Positions 1 to 8,137 of a DNA stretch of 35,725 bases are shown piece by piece. Made by a program: the position numbers and the translations under genes. The stretch comes from Bacillota bacterium. GTDB lineage: Bacteria; Bacillota; TC1; UBA5767. The stretch lies in NCBI GenBank assembly GCA_007121025.1, contig SKMO01000108.1:1-35725 (forward strand), in the 5' to 3' direction. Under the pieces are notes generated by a model that saw only the letters and a list, made by a program, of their open reading frames with translations, was not told where the DNA came from and searched no databases. Positions within the stretch are counted from its first letter, which is position 1, and every line of letters starts with the position of its first letter.

Positions 1-56
1 AATGAAAAAGACCGTTGGATCGCATAGCACAAAATAAAAAAAAAGAGGTGAAATTG

Positions 57-191
57 ATGGGTACCGAACAAGAAAAAGCCAGACAGACACAGTTGCTTTG
101 GGGGAAAATTGTTAAGATATACGTCGTTTTGTATTGCATCCTTTCAGCCGGTTTGGTTGTATACGTTGCGAACCTTCTGGCTTCCTTATAA
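57..191 (+). CDS. small single-span membrane protein
   Basis: This is a 44-residue open frame, too short for many gene callers. It is supported by an AGAGGTG ribosome-binding site about 8 bases before the ATG. The first 16 residues are polar (MGTEQEKARQTQLLWG). From about residue 17 to the end the protein is a single hydrophobic stretch ending in NLLASL, as expected for one membrane helix. It lies just upstream of the EcfT gene and reads in the same direction. I do not recognise the family. Some ECF-type metal transporters carry small extra membrane subunits (CbiN, NikN), but those have two spans, so any accessory role in the transporter is inference from position. It cannot itself be a normal S component, which has about six helices. 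Confidence 0.6.
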   Translation: MGTEQEKARQTQLLWGKIVKIYVVLYCILSAGLVVYVANLLASL

Positions 192-218
192 CAAATATAG
201 GAATTCCTAAGGTCAATG

Positions 219-256
219 ATTGAATAGATAGTACTGAAAAGTACTATCTATTCAAT
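219..256 (+). promoter_or_regulatory. 16-bp perfect hairpin before ecfT
   Basis: ATTGAATAGATAGTAC (219-234) and its exact complement (241-256) flank the 6-base loop TGAAAA. The right arm ends only four bases before the GGGGGG tract that starts the EcfT ribosome-binding region. There is no proper T-run (TTTAG follows), so it is a poor terminator. It could be an RNA-processing or stability element that sets the dose of EcfT, or a DNA operator palindrome. Function not known. Confidence 0.7.
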
Positions 257-272
257 TTAGGGGGGAACAAAC

Positions 273-1205
273 ATGAGCGCTGTCATGACAGCAGCCGAGA
301 AGAAGCAGTTCAAAAAAACCATCTTCGGCTATACGCCGAAATGGACTGTGTTTTCACACTTGCACCCATTGGCACGACTGGGCCTGATCTTCATCTTTAA
401 CATACCGTTTCTGATGGCAAACCCGGTCATCAATGTGTTTTTTATGATTACCGTTATTGTGTTGTATAGAGTAGCCAAGGTCCCCAGGACCTATGTCCAG
501 AAATTTCTGCCGTTCGGGATTACGCTGACGTTCTTTCTGTTTCTGACATTTGCGTTCTTCCCATCCATCTGGCTCAGCCCGCCATACACGAATGTACTGT
601 TCAGCATTGGGCCGTTTACGTATCATTTTGAGAACTTCATCGTAACGGTCGCCATGTGGCTGCGGTGGATGCCTGCAATTTTCGGTGCACTGTTTGTGTT
701 TGCCGTAACAGATGAAAAAGACATCAATCTGGCTCTCAAGACGCTTCGTGTACCGTTTTTCCTGCGCCTTGTCATTGCGACCGGTTTAAGGTGTTTCTTT
801 TCGTTTTATTACGACGCACTGCAAATTTTGGAGGCACAGAAAGCCCGCGGACTGGATTTTATGAACATGAGCCTGCCAAGGCGGCTTCGCTATTACATCG
901 CTGTGATGATTCCGCTGGTGATGATTGAGATGCAGAAGGCTGACGCCATGTCAGATGCTGCAGATTCCCGCGGATATGTGCCGTTTAGTGACGCAAGAAC
1001 CACCGGGACCGGAGTCGGGGGGAAAGTGATCCGGACAGAGTACATTGGAAAAGATGTTGTCCTGGCTGCCCGGGATAAAGCCGTGATCGCTGTTTCGGTA
1101 CTGGCGTTTTTCTCGGTGGTGGCCGCGCAGTTTAATCCGCAGTATTCCGCAGTTCTGAACTGGGTTCCGCGATCCGCAGAAGAACTGCTCGGATTGTTTT
1201 TGTAG
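273..1205 (+). CDS. ecfT: ECF transporter transmembrane component EcfT
   Basis: This is the membrane coupling subunit of an energy-coupling-factor transporter. It joins the two cytoplasmic ATPases to a substrate-binding S protein. The 310-residue product has several hydrophobic spans (about residues 34-65, 80-100, 122-145, 163-180 and 270-300). It carries two Ala/Ser-Arg-Gly coupling motifs typical of EcfT, ARG at 191-193 and SRG at 232-234, in the cytoplasmic region that contacts the ATPases. The ATG at 273 follows a GGGGGGAA tract; a second ATG lies at residue 5. The two ATPase genes follow at 24 and 1 base gaps, so the three form an operon. No S component is seen in the window, so the substrate cannot be read from sequence. 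The downstream methyltransferase cluster suggests uptake of a methylated substrate or of a cobamide or its precursor (inference). Confidence 0.88.
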   Translation: MSAVMTAAEKKQFKKTIFGYTPKWTVFSHLHPLARLGLIFIFNIPFLMANPVINVFFMITVIVLYRVAKVPRTYVQKFLPFGITLTFFLFLTFAFFPSIWLSPPYTNVLFSIGPFTYHFENFIVTVAMWLRWMPAIFGALFVFAVTDEKDINLALKTLRVPFFLRLVIATGLRCFFSFYYDALQILEAQKARGLDFMNMSLPRRLRYYIAVMIPLVMIEMQKADAMSDAADSRGYVPFSDARTTGTGVGGKVIRTEYIGKDVVLAARDKAVIAVSVLAFFSVVAAQFNPQYSAVLNWVPRSAEELLGLFL

Positions 1206-1229
1206 GATTAAACGAAGGAGGGGATGATC

Positions 1230-2096
1230 ATGCAACAACCGTTTATTAGCGTCAAGGACGTTCATTTCAGCTATCCGGACGGAACCAAAGCGCTTTTTGG
1301 AGCTTCGATGGACGTCTATCCTGGAGAGATCATGTCCATTGTTGGTCAGAACGGGTCTGGAAAGACCACGATTGTCAAACTGTTTAATGGCATCCTGAAA
1401 CCGACAACAGGCGATGTCATTGTGGATGGGAAAAACACGAAAACCGAATCTTCGTCCAAACTGGCCCAGAAAGTGGGTTATGTATACCAGAACCCGAGTC
1501 TTCAGCTGTTTCGGAACAGCGTGCGTGATGAAGTAGCTTTTGGCTTGCGCCTGTTGAAAAAGCCTGAAGAGGAAATCCAAAAGACTGTCGAAGAGTCTTT
1601 ACGAATGATAGATATGTGGGACAAAGCGGATGAATACCCGTTCCTGCTGAGCATGGGTGAGAAGCAACGGGTGGCCATTGCCGCCGTACTGGCATTGGGA
1701 CCGGAAGTGCTGATTGTGGACGAACCGACCACAGGACAGGATTTCAAGCGGGCATACCAGTTCCTGAAGCTGTTCGAGTCGATGAACAAGGATTTTGGGA
1801 AAACAATCATTTTCATCACACATGAAATGCGGTTTCCCGCTGAATTCAGCAAACGGATAGTGGTGCTCTCTGATGGGAAAATCCTAATGGACGGCAAAAC
1901 ACATGAGGTGTTTGGTCAACCGGAGGAGTTAAAGAAATCCTATGTCTATCCCCCGGCCATCGTACAGCTGACCGCAAAACTCAATGGGTATGGGTTTGCT
2001 CAGGATGTACTGACCGTTGACGACATGCATCGTGAGCTCAAACGAATCGTCGAAGAGAACAGCACCCTGAACAGAGCAGCCGGGGAGGGGAACTGA
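1230..2096 (+). CDS. ecfA: ECF transporter ATPase subunit (first)
   Basis: This is the first of two ABC-type ATPases that power the ECF transporter. It has Walker A GQNGSGKT (39-46), Q-loop YQNPS near residue 87, signature LSMGE (140-144), Walker B LIVDEP (161-166), and a His switch in the ITHEM segment. The signature reads LSMGE rather than LSGGQ. The middle Gly-Gly is therefore broken, although the second ATPase keeps the canonical form, as in other asymmetric heterodimeric ABC pairs. I place the start at ATG 1230 because GGAGG (1217-1221) is 8 bases upstream. The earlier ATG at 1224 would leave only 2 bases. It probably forms a heterodimer with the next gene product. Confidence 0.88.
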   Translation: MQQPFISVKDVHFSYPDGTKALFGASMDVYPGEIMSIVGQNGSGKTTIVKLFNGILKPTTGDVIVDGKNTKTESSSKLAQKVGYVYQNPSLQLFRNSVRDEVAFGLRLLKKPEEEIQKTVEESLRMIDMWDKADEYPFLLSMGEKQRVAIAAVLALGPEVLIVDEPTTGQDFKRAYQFLKLFESMNKDFGKTIIFITHEMRFPAEFSKRIVVLSDGKILMDGKTHEVFGQPEELKKSYVYPPAIVQLTAKLNGYGFAQDVLTVDDMHRELKRIVEENSTLNRAAGEGN

Positions 2097-2097
2097 A

Positions 2098-2982
2098 ATG
2101 GGTAAAAAGATCATTGAGTTCCGGGATTTTTCCTGGACGTACGAAGGCACCGATTTCAAGGCCCTGGACAAAATCAACCTGACCATTGAAAAGGGAGAAT
2201 TTCTGGGGATCATGGGGGAGAACGGAGCCGGGAAAACCACCTTGTGCAGAGCCATCAATGGATTGATTCCCCACCGGTTCAAGGGGGATCTTGGCGGAGA
2301 TCTGGTCATCGACGGCGAACTCGACACCTTTGACACACCGTTGGAAATTCTGACCAGCCGGGTTGGCGTGGTGGGTTCGGATCCTTCGGCCCAGTTTCTG
2401 CGGGGGACAGTGGAAGAGGAAGTGGTGTTTGTTGCCGAAAACATCGGACTTCCTGTTTCCGAAATCGAAGAGCGTCTTCATAGTGTGTTAAAGACCGTGA
2501 AAATTGATGAAAAGTTTCTGCAGAAAGCCCCGACGGATCTTTCCGGGGGACAGAAGCAGCGGGTGGCCATTGCGGCTGCACTCATGGGCAATCCGGAGAT
2601 CATGATTCTTGACGAACCGACCTCACAGGTGGATCCGGTTGGCAAGGAGGAGATCGTTGAGGTGGTTGAACGGCTTTGCTGTGACCGCAATGTTGCCGTG
2701 ATTTTGGTCGAGCACCGTTCCAATGAAATTCTCGAGGTGGCTGACACGGTGATCCTGCTCAGTCAGGGAAAGCTTCTCCTGAAAGATGCGCCCCGTCCGT
2801 TTTTTGCCAACGTCGACCTGCTGCTGGAAAGAGGCGTATACCCACCTCAGATTGCTCAGTTTGGGAAAAAAGTATTGACGGATCCGTTCTTTTCAGGCTT
2901 CAACCTGGACCCTGATGATCTTCCCATGAACGTGGAAGACGGGGTTCGATTCATAAAGAGGATTTTGGAATACCAGAGGTGA
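2098..2982 (+). CDS. ecfA: ECF transporter ATPase subunit (second)
   Basis: This is the second ABC ATPase of the transporter, 294 residues. It has Walker A GENGAGKT (40-47), canonical signature LSGGQ (148-152), Walker B MILDEP (169-174) and a switch His in the VEHRS segment. It begins one base after the stop of the previous ATPase, with GGGGAGGGG just upstream, so translational coupling is likely. The two ATPases are clearly homologous but diverged, as is usual for EcfA1/EcfA2 pairs. The C-terminal region after about residue 220 is ECF-type. The next gene, an aldo/keto reductase, starts 12 bases after the stop, which places the transporter in the same transcript as the catabolic cluster. Confidence 0.88.
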   Translation: MGKKIIEFRDFSWTYEGTDFKALDKINLTIEKGEFLGIMGENGAGKTTLCRAINGLIPHRFKGDLGGDLVIDGELDTFDTPLEILTSRVGVVGSDPSAQFLRGTVEEEVVFVAENIGLPVSEIEERLHSVLKTVKIDEKFLQKAPTDLSGGQKQRVAIAAALMGNPEIMILDEPTSQVDPVGKEEIVEVVERLCCDRNVAVILVEHRSNEILEVADTVILLSQGKLLLKDAPRPFFANVDLLLERGVYPPQIAQFGKKVLTDPFFSGFNLDPDDLPMNVEDGVRFIKRILEYQR

Positions 2983-2994
2983 AAGGAGAACAAC

Positions 2995-3972
2995 ATGATT
3001 TATCGAAAACTTGGAAACACAGGACTGGAAGTGTCTGCACTCGGTTTCGGCGGCTGGGGGATTGGCGGCTGGGAAGGTGCTGAAGATGCGGAATCCCTGC
3101 GGTCGATTGAGATGGCCATGGATATGGGCGTTACCCTGTTTGACTCGGCGCTGGGTTACGGCAACGGGCACAGTGAAGCGCTGATCGGGAAAGTCATCAG
3201 AAGCAAACCTGACCGCGACCGGTACATTGTGACGTCCAAGATTCCACCGAAAAATTACGTGTTTCCTGCACAGCCGGGGTCACCGGTCGCTGAGGCCTAT
3301 CCGGCGGACTGGATCGTGGAGTGCACGGAAAAAAGCCTGAAGAACTTCGGGCTTGATGTCATTGATATCCAGCATTTTCACGTATGGACAAACGATTGGG
3401 ATCAGGGGGATGAGTGGAAGGAAGCCATTGAGCGTCTGAAAGCAGAAGGGAAGATCCGCCTGTTTGGTCCCTCCATTAATTTCCCTTATTCGGAGGCCGA
3501 TGACGGGATTGCCATGATGAACGATGGACGGTTTGACATCATGCAGGTCGTCCACAATATTTACCAGCAAGAGCCTGAATCCGATATTTTCCCGGCCGCT
3601 GAGAAAAATGGGGTGGGCATCATTGCCCGGTGTCCTTTGGATGAAGGCGCTTTGAGCGGAAAGATTACCCCGGAAACAGTGTTCCCGGAAGGAAGTTTTC
3701 TGGAAACCTATTTCAAAGAAGACCGCAAAAAAATCGCGTATGAAAAAGCACAGGCCATGAACTGGTTGATGGAAGAGGGATTTGCAGGAAGCCTGGCCGA
3801 AGCAGCGCTGCGTTACAGCATCAGTTTTCCCGCTGTTTCCAGCACCATTGCCGGAATGCGCAACCCCAAGCACGCTGAGGCCAACTGCGCGGCCATTGAA
3901 AAAGGTCCTCTGCCCGAAGAGGTATTGGTGCGGCTGAAAGCCCACGCATTTGACCACAACTGGTGGATCTAA
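2995..3972 (+). CDS. aldo/keto reductase family oxidoreductase
   Basis: This is a 325-residue cytosolic TIM-barrel oxidoreductase that is expected to interconvert an aldehyde or ketone and an alcohol with NAD(P)H. The N-terminus (MIYRKLGNTGLEVSALGFG) is characteristic of the family. The catalytic tetrad appears intact: Asp50, Tyr55, Lys82 and a His at 127 or 129 in the HFHVW segment. A GAAAGGAG site precedes the ATG. It lies between the ECF transporter and the methyltransferases, so I infer an early redox step on the imported substrate or its sugar-like skeleton. The family is too promiscuous to name a substrate. Confidence 0.85.
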   Translation: MIYRKLGNTGLEVSALGFGGWGIGGWEGAEDAESLRSIEMAMDMGVTLFDSALGYGNGHSEALIGKVIRSKPDRDRYIVTSKIPPKNYVFPAQPGSPVAEAYPADWIVECTEKSLKNFGLDVIDIQHFHVWTNDWDQGDEWKEAIERLKAEGKIRLFGPSINFPYSEADDGIAMMNDGRFDIMQVVHNIYQQEPESDIFPAAEKNGVGIIARCPLDEGALSGKITPETVFPEGSFLETYFKEDRKKIAYEKAQAMNWLMEEGFAGSLAEAALRYSISFPAVSSTIAGMRNPKHAEANCAAIEKGPLPEEVLVRLKAHAFDHNWWI

Positions 3973-3988
3973 CTTCATAAAAACAGTA

Positions 3989-4064
3989 GCCTCCCGGGTG
4001 CATTCCCAGGCTGTAATCCTCAGCCGGCAGCGGACGAACAATTCGCCCAACGTTTCCGGGAGGC
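3989..4064 (+). other. long inverted repeat in the AKR-methyltransferase gap
   Basis: GCCTCCCGG (3989-3997) is perfectly complementary to CCGGGAGGC (4056-4064) across 58 bases that are themselves G+C-rich. The gap between the aldo/keto reductase and the next gene is about 170 bases, by far the longest in the first part of the cluster. A structured leader or processing site is possible. I could not match it to a known riboswitch; cobalamin-type conserved boxes are not seen. GCTTGTTTTC follows, so weak termination is another option. Confidence 0.4.
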
Positions 4065-4143
4065 GCTTGTTTTCATTGAATGCCCGTCACAACACATGGA
4101 AAAGGAGGGCAGACAGAAGCCTCGGCGCTTTTGCAAACCAATC

Positions 4144-5145
4144 ATGATGAATTCCAGAGACATTGTAATGAAAACACTCCTTGGGGAGCTGGAAGGTCCG
4201 GTCCCCTGGATTGAAATTGAAACCAGAGACGAGCTGATCGCCAAGACGCTGCATTTGGAAACGGTAACCTGGGAAGACAGAGTCACCTACGCAGTCCGGT
4301 ATGGTCAGGACGCTGTGGGGTTTTCCCACTGGGAGCGGTTTGGCTGCGATGTGGTTTCCGAAGGTGAGGTCCTGGGGTTTAATGCCCGGATCCACGACTG
4401 GGCTGATCTCGATGACAAGTTCCTCATGCCCGATGAGATTGACCGGGAACGTCTGATCGAGAACGTTCGGAAAGGCAAGGAAGCCATCGGCGATACGGGA
4501 CTGGCTTTGTTTGTCGCACATCTGCTTTGCATGGATCCGGCAATGATGGACATGGGGTTTGAGAATTTCTGCATCAAGATGTATACCGATCCCGCACTGG
4601 TCAAGGAGATTCTTGAGCGCTATACAGAGTATTACGCCAAGCTGGATGAACTCTACAGTTCCTTGCCTGAAATCGACTTTATCTGGATTGGTGAGGACAT
4701 CGCCTTTAATTCTGGAACGTATCTGCGGCCGGAGCAGTTCATGGACTTGATATATCCGTATTTTAAACGAATCATTTCGCACATCAAAAAACCCTGGATC
4801 TACCACAGCGACGGCAATATTTGGGGCGTCATGGATGAAATGCTTCAGCTTGGGATGAACGGCATGCACCCGTTCCAGCCAGAGGCCATGGACATCCATG
4901 AGGCCAAGAAGGCCATTGGTGAGCAGGTGACCGTGGTGGGCTGTGTGGATCTCAATACCCTGGGTCTGGGAACTCCGGACGACGTGGAAAAGGAAACCAG
5001 CACATTGCTGGACAGGCTGAGTCCCGGAGGGCGGTACATTCTGTCCAGCAGCAACTCGCTGGCATCCTGGCTGAAACCGGAAAACGTGATTGCCATGGGT
5101 CAGGCCAAACGCAGGTGGAACCGGGAACATGGATTTGAGTTTTAA
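4144..5145 (+). CDS. UroD-fold (MtaA/MtvB-type) methyltransferase, copy 1
   Basis: This protein of about 333 residues belongs to the uroporphyrinogen decarboxylase superfamily. In anaerobes these proteins move methyl groups between small substrates, corrinoid proteins and thiols or folate. The start MMNSRDIVMKTL matches the usual family opening, so I prefer ATG 4144/4147. An in-frame ATG at 4096 would add 16 residues, and neither has a well-placed ribosome-binding site. The barrel motif usually written HxC in zinc-dependent MtaA/MtbA appears here as HSDG, and the later Cys is replaced in SSSNS. Zinc-thiol chemistry as in coenzyme M methylation is therefore unlikely. A role as substrate:corrinoid methyltransferase is more plausible (inference). 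Confidence 0.8.
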   Translation: MMNSRDIVMKTLLGELEGPVPWIEIETRDELIAKTLHLETVTWEDRVTYAVRYGQDAVGFSHWERFGCDVVSEGEVLGFNARIHDWADLDDKFLMPDEIDRERLIENVRKGKEAIGDTGLALFVAHLLCMDPAMMDMGFENFCIKMYTDPALVKEILERYTEYYAKLDELYSSLPEIDFIWIGEDIAFNSGTYLRPEQFMDLIYPYFKRIISHIKKPWIYHSDGNIWGVMDEMLQLGMNGMHPFQPEAMDIHEAKKAIGEQVTVVGCVDLNTLGLGTPDDVEKETSTLLDRLSPGGRYILSSSNSLASWLKPENVIAMGQAKRRWNREHGFEF

Positions 5146-5170
5146 GACAGATCCGGACAGGAGTGAAGCG

Positions 5171-6619
5171 ATGAACCGTGCAGCCTATTTAATGTTCGAT
5201 TTGGGGACATCTTCGTTGAAAGTGGTCCTCTATGACGCAGAGGGAAAGATCCTGAAGCAGCAGCTGCAATCCTATGCGTATTCGACGCCCCAGCCGGGTT
5301 GGGTGGAGATGGATCCCGCGGACTGGGAACACGCTCTGTGGGAGGCACTGGATGTTCTGGCCGCTGACCATGATCTGAGCGGGATAACGGCACTGTCGTT
5401 CACCGGGCAAATGCATTCCCTGGTGATGCTCGACGACAGCGGTGAAACGATCCGGCCCTGTATTCTCTGGCTGGACCGGAGAGCCAGCCGGGAAACCCGC
5501 GAACTGCAGGAGAAACTGGGATTGGCGCCATACATGCTCAACAGCACGTATTCTTTGCCTCGCATGTATTGGCTCAGCCGTCACCGGGAAGAACTGGTCC
5601 GGAAGACCCGGGCCATCCTCTGGCCCAAAGATTACATCCGCTACCTGATGACCGGTCGGATCGCCACTGATCCGACAGAAGGACTGGGTGCCGGATTGGT
5701 GGACTGGCAAACCGGTGCATTTGATTCGCACCGACTGGAGAGCATTGGATGGGATCCCGCCGTTCTTCCCCAGGTCCTTGAACCGGACGGCGACGCCGGT
5801 CCGTTGAAAGCGGACGTGGTTGACCGGTATGGGCTGAATCCCGAAGCGAAGGTCCTGACCGGGTATGGTGATATTCTGGCACTTCTGGGAGGGGCGCCGC
5901 ACCAGCAGGGCCGACTGGTGTATTCGTTTGGCTCCTCCTCAATGTTCTTCACGCTGGCTGAGGAACAGGACGTCCCGGAAGGGGATCATCGTTTGTACAG
6001 GATTGATCTGGCGAAACACCAGCTGTACGGTGGGGTTTCCTCCACCACGGGAGCCGCCGTGAAATGGTGTTTTGAAACCATCTGGCGTGAGGGCGAGCTC
6101 TCCGATATGATCCGCGAGGCTCTTGCGGTGGAGCCCGGATCGGATGGCCTGATCTTTCTGCCGTATCTGGCAGGGGAGAGAAGTCCGTACTGGAGTGATT
6201 CCATCCGGGGGGGCTTCTACGGACTGCAACTGGAACACAGGAGAGAACACATGGCCAGGGCGGTGCTTGAAGGCATTGCCATGAGTATCCGTCATCTGGT
6301 AACAATATTCTGCGCCAACGGCATTGCCATTGAAGAGATTGCCCTGGCGGCAGGAGGTGTGAAAGCAGTCGGAATGCCACAACTCATTGCGGACATATGC
6401 GGTCTGCCGGTCAGCATTTATGCAGGACAGGAAACGGTGACCAACATGCTTCTGCTGATGGCCCGTTGCCGGTTGGATGGGTGTCGTTTTCGAGAGGCTC
6501 TGGCCGATTCGTTTGGCGAACCGGTCATGATGCAGCCAAACCTGCAAGATCGGGACCGTTATGAGGAAGCGTTCCGGTGTTATCTGGAATTTTCATTGTT
6601 TGCGGATCAACAGGATTGA
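5171..6619 (+). CDS. FGGY-family carbohydrate kinase, xylulokinase-like
   Basis: This is a 482-residue sugar kinase that should phosphorylate a ketose or polyol with ATP in the cytoplasm. It has the N-terminal phosphate-binding loop LGTSSLK (11-17), the sugar-binding segment SFTGQMHSLV near residue 77, WLDRR near 100, the GYGD catalytic Asp segment, and a C-terminal ATP-binding region with AAGGVKAVG. Length and motif order fit the XylB subgroup. I start at ATG 5171 because AGGAG (5159-5163) lies 7 bases upstream. Longer in-frame starts (5090, 5129) would overlap the preceding methyltransferase. With the two dehydrogenases and the aldolase downstream it completes a plausible polyol oxidation, phosphorylation and cleavage route. 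The exact substrate is unknown. Confidence 0.85.
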   Translation: MNRAAYLMFDLGTSSLKVVLYDAEGKILKQQLQSYAYSTPQPGWVEMDPADWEHALWEALDVLAADHDLSGITALSFTGQMHSLVMLDDSGETIRPCILWLDRRASRETRELQEKLGLAPYMLNSTYSLPRMYWLSRHREELVRKTRAILWPKDYIRYLMTGRIATDPTEGLGAGLVDWQTGAFDSHRLESIGWDPAVLPQVLEPDGDAGPLKADVVDRYGLNPEAKVLTGYGDILALLGGAPHQQGRLVYSFGSSSMFFTLAEEQDVPEGDHRLYRIDLAKHQLYGGVSSTTGAAVKWCFETIWREGELSDMIREALAVEPGSDGLIFLPYLAGERSPYWSDSIRGGFYGLQLEHRREHMARAVLEGIAMSIRHLVTIFCANGIAIEEIALAAGGVKAVGMPQLIADICGLPVSIYAGQETVTNMLLLMARCRLDGCRFREALADSFGEPVMMQPNLQDRDRYEEAFRCYLEFSLFADQQD

Positions 6620-6635
6620 GCAGAGTGAAAGGAGT

Positions 6636-6698
6636 ATGGATATGAACGCGAAAGCCATTGTAAAAGAACGGGAGAATATTGACGAGGTGCTCAGGTAA
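6636..6698 (+). CDS. 20-codon coupled mini-ORF
   Basis: A GAAAGGAG site is followed by ATG GAT ATG and an open frame of 20 codons (MDMNAKAIVKERENIDEVLR). Its TAA overlaps the ATG of the amidohydrolase as TAATG. The good ribosome-binding site belongs to this mini-ORF and not directly to the amidohydrolase. It therefore probably acts as a translational-coupling leader, or it is the remnant of a longer gene. No homologue recognised. Confidence 0.4.
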   Translation: MDMNAKAIVKERENIDEVLR

Positions 6699-8137
6699 TG
6701 GCAATCGGGAAGGGCGCAGAGCAGAGATGGGTTGACACGATGATCACAGGTGCCCTGGTGCTTCCCATGACAAAGGGGGTTCCGCTCATTGAAGATGGGG
6801 CGGTGGCGGTTGACGGGGGCCGGATTGTGGCCGTAGGTCCAACGGACGATCTTCGCAGCCGGTACCGGGGGCGTCAGGAAGTGGATGGCCGGAAGCGGGC
6901 AATTCTTCCAGGGTTCGTCAACACGCACTTCCATTTCACACAGAATTTTCTCAAGGGGTCCCGGGACGATGTGTCCCTGCTGGACTGGATCAATCAGGTC
7001 AGTTTTCCGAGGATCCTGGAGGTGGTGGGTCAGTACCGGCGCCGGGAAGCACTGTATCATCATTATTCGGTGCTGCAAGGAGGGATTGACCTGCTCCGAT
7101 CCGGCATTACCTGTTCTGTGAACATGGAATGGGCGATGCTTCCGGATATTGTGGATTCCTACGAACAGGTGGGAATCCGTGCGGTCAATACGCTGACCCT
7201 GACCGATGTGACAAGCTGGACCCCCGAGGACGCAGTGCTGAGCCATGACGAATACTTCGGTCTGGCCGGGGAACTGATCAGCCGTTGCCGTGAGTCGAAA
7301 GACGGCCGGGTCGGCTTTGCCTACGGGGTGGCCTGTCCAAATTCCAACACGAAGGAACTCATGGTCCGGGCCCGCCAGCATGCCACCGACGACCAGGTTC
7401 CACTGCACATCCATCTGGCGGAGACCCGGTATGAATTTGACCGTTTCATGGAGGAGCAGGGACAGACGCCGACGGCGTTTTTGGAGTCCCTGGGCTTTTG
7501 GGATCGCGATGTATGGGCGGCTCACAGCATTTGGCTGACAGAACAGGATCAGGACATCCTGGCACGTTATGGAGTGGGAGTGGCCCACAACCCCAAATGC
7601 AATATGAAAATTTCATCCGGGGCTGCTCCTGTCCGGGACATGCTCCGACGGGGAATTGCGGTGGGACTGGGCGTCGACAGCTGTGCCGTGAGTGACAACA
7701 CGGATTTTTTTGAGACGATGCGGACGGCGGTATTCCTGCAACGGGTGACGACCATGGACCCTGAAGCCATTCTGGGGTTTGAGGCATTGGACATGGCCAC
7801 GGCCATGGGAGCAAAAGCCATGAAGATGGACGACCGCATTGGAACACTGGAGGAAGGCAAACTGGCCGACCTGATTGTCGTGGACTTAACAGCGGTCAAT
7901 ATAAGGCCCTTCAACAACCTGGTGAACAATCTGGTGTTTGCTGCAAACAGCAGCAACATCCGTTCGGTGATGGTAGGGGGCGAGTGGCTGATTGAAAACG
8001 GAAAATTTGTCCGGTTCGATGAAGAGGCCATGTTGGATGAAGCAGAAGGGTACATTGCACAACTCCTGAAAGAAAAGGGACTGGACGTGCCCTCATACTT
8101 TGCGATTGCACAACAGGGAAAGGAGACAGATCAATGA
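6698..8137 (+). CDS. metal-dependent amidohydrolase (ATZ/TRZ/SsnA-type)
   Basis: This is a 479-residue amidohydrolase of the deaminase/chlorohydrolase type, which hydrolyses C-N or C-halogen bonds, usually on ring systems. The metal site is complete: His77 and His79 in VNTHFHF, His239 in HIHLAET, His276 in AAHSIWL, and Asp327 in GVDSCAVSDNT. The C-terminal IGTLEEGKLADLIVVD segment is the composite-domain signature of this group. The ATG overlaps the stop of a short upstream frame (TAATG), and the stop overlaps the next ATG, so it is tightly coupled on both sides. A second, broken copy of the same family lies at 14846-15130. In this operon it may remove an amino or amide group from the substrate (inference). 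Confidence 0.85.
   Translation: MAIGKGAEQRWVDTMITGALVLPMTKGVPLIEDGAVAVDGGRIVAVGPTDDLRSRYRGRQEVDGRKRAILPGFVNTHFHFTQNFLKGSRDDVSLLDWINQVSFPRILEVVGQYRRREALYHHYSVLQGGIDLLRSGITCSVNMEWAMLPDIVDSYEQVGIRAVNTLTLTDVTSWTPEDAVLSHDEYFGLAGELISRCRESKDGRVGFAYGVACPNSNTKELMVRARQHATDDQVPLHIHLAETRYEFDRFMEEQGQTPTAFLESLGFWDRDVWAAHSIWLTEQDQDILARYGVGVAHNPKCNMKISSGAAPVRDMLRRGIAVGLGVDSCAVSDNTDFFETMRTAVFLQRVTTMDPEAILGFEALDMATAMGAKAMKMDDRIGTLEEGKLADLIVVDLTAVNIRPFNNLVNNLVFAANSSNIRSVMVGGEWLIENGKFVRFDEEAMLDEAEGYIAQLLKEKGLDVPSYFAIAQQGKETDQ

Noticed and set aside
1-27. Possible tail of an upstream gene in frame 1 ending at TAG 25-27
   Set aside because: Only eight codons are visible, and another frame is open as well, so it cannot be told from chance.
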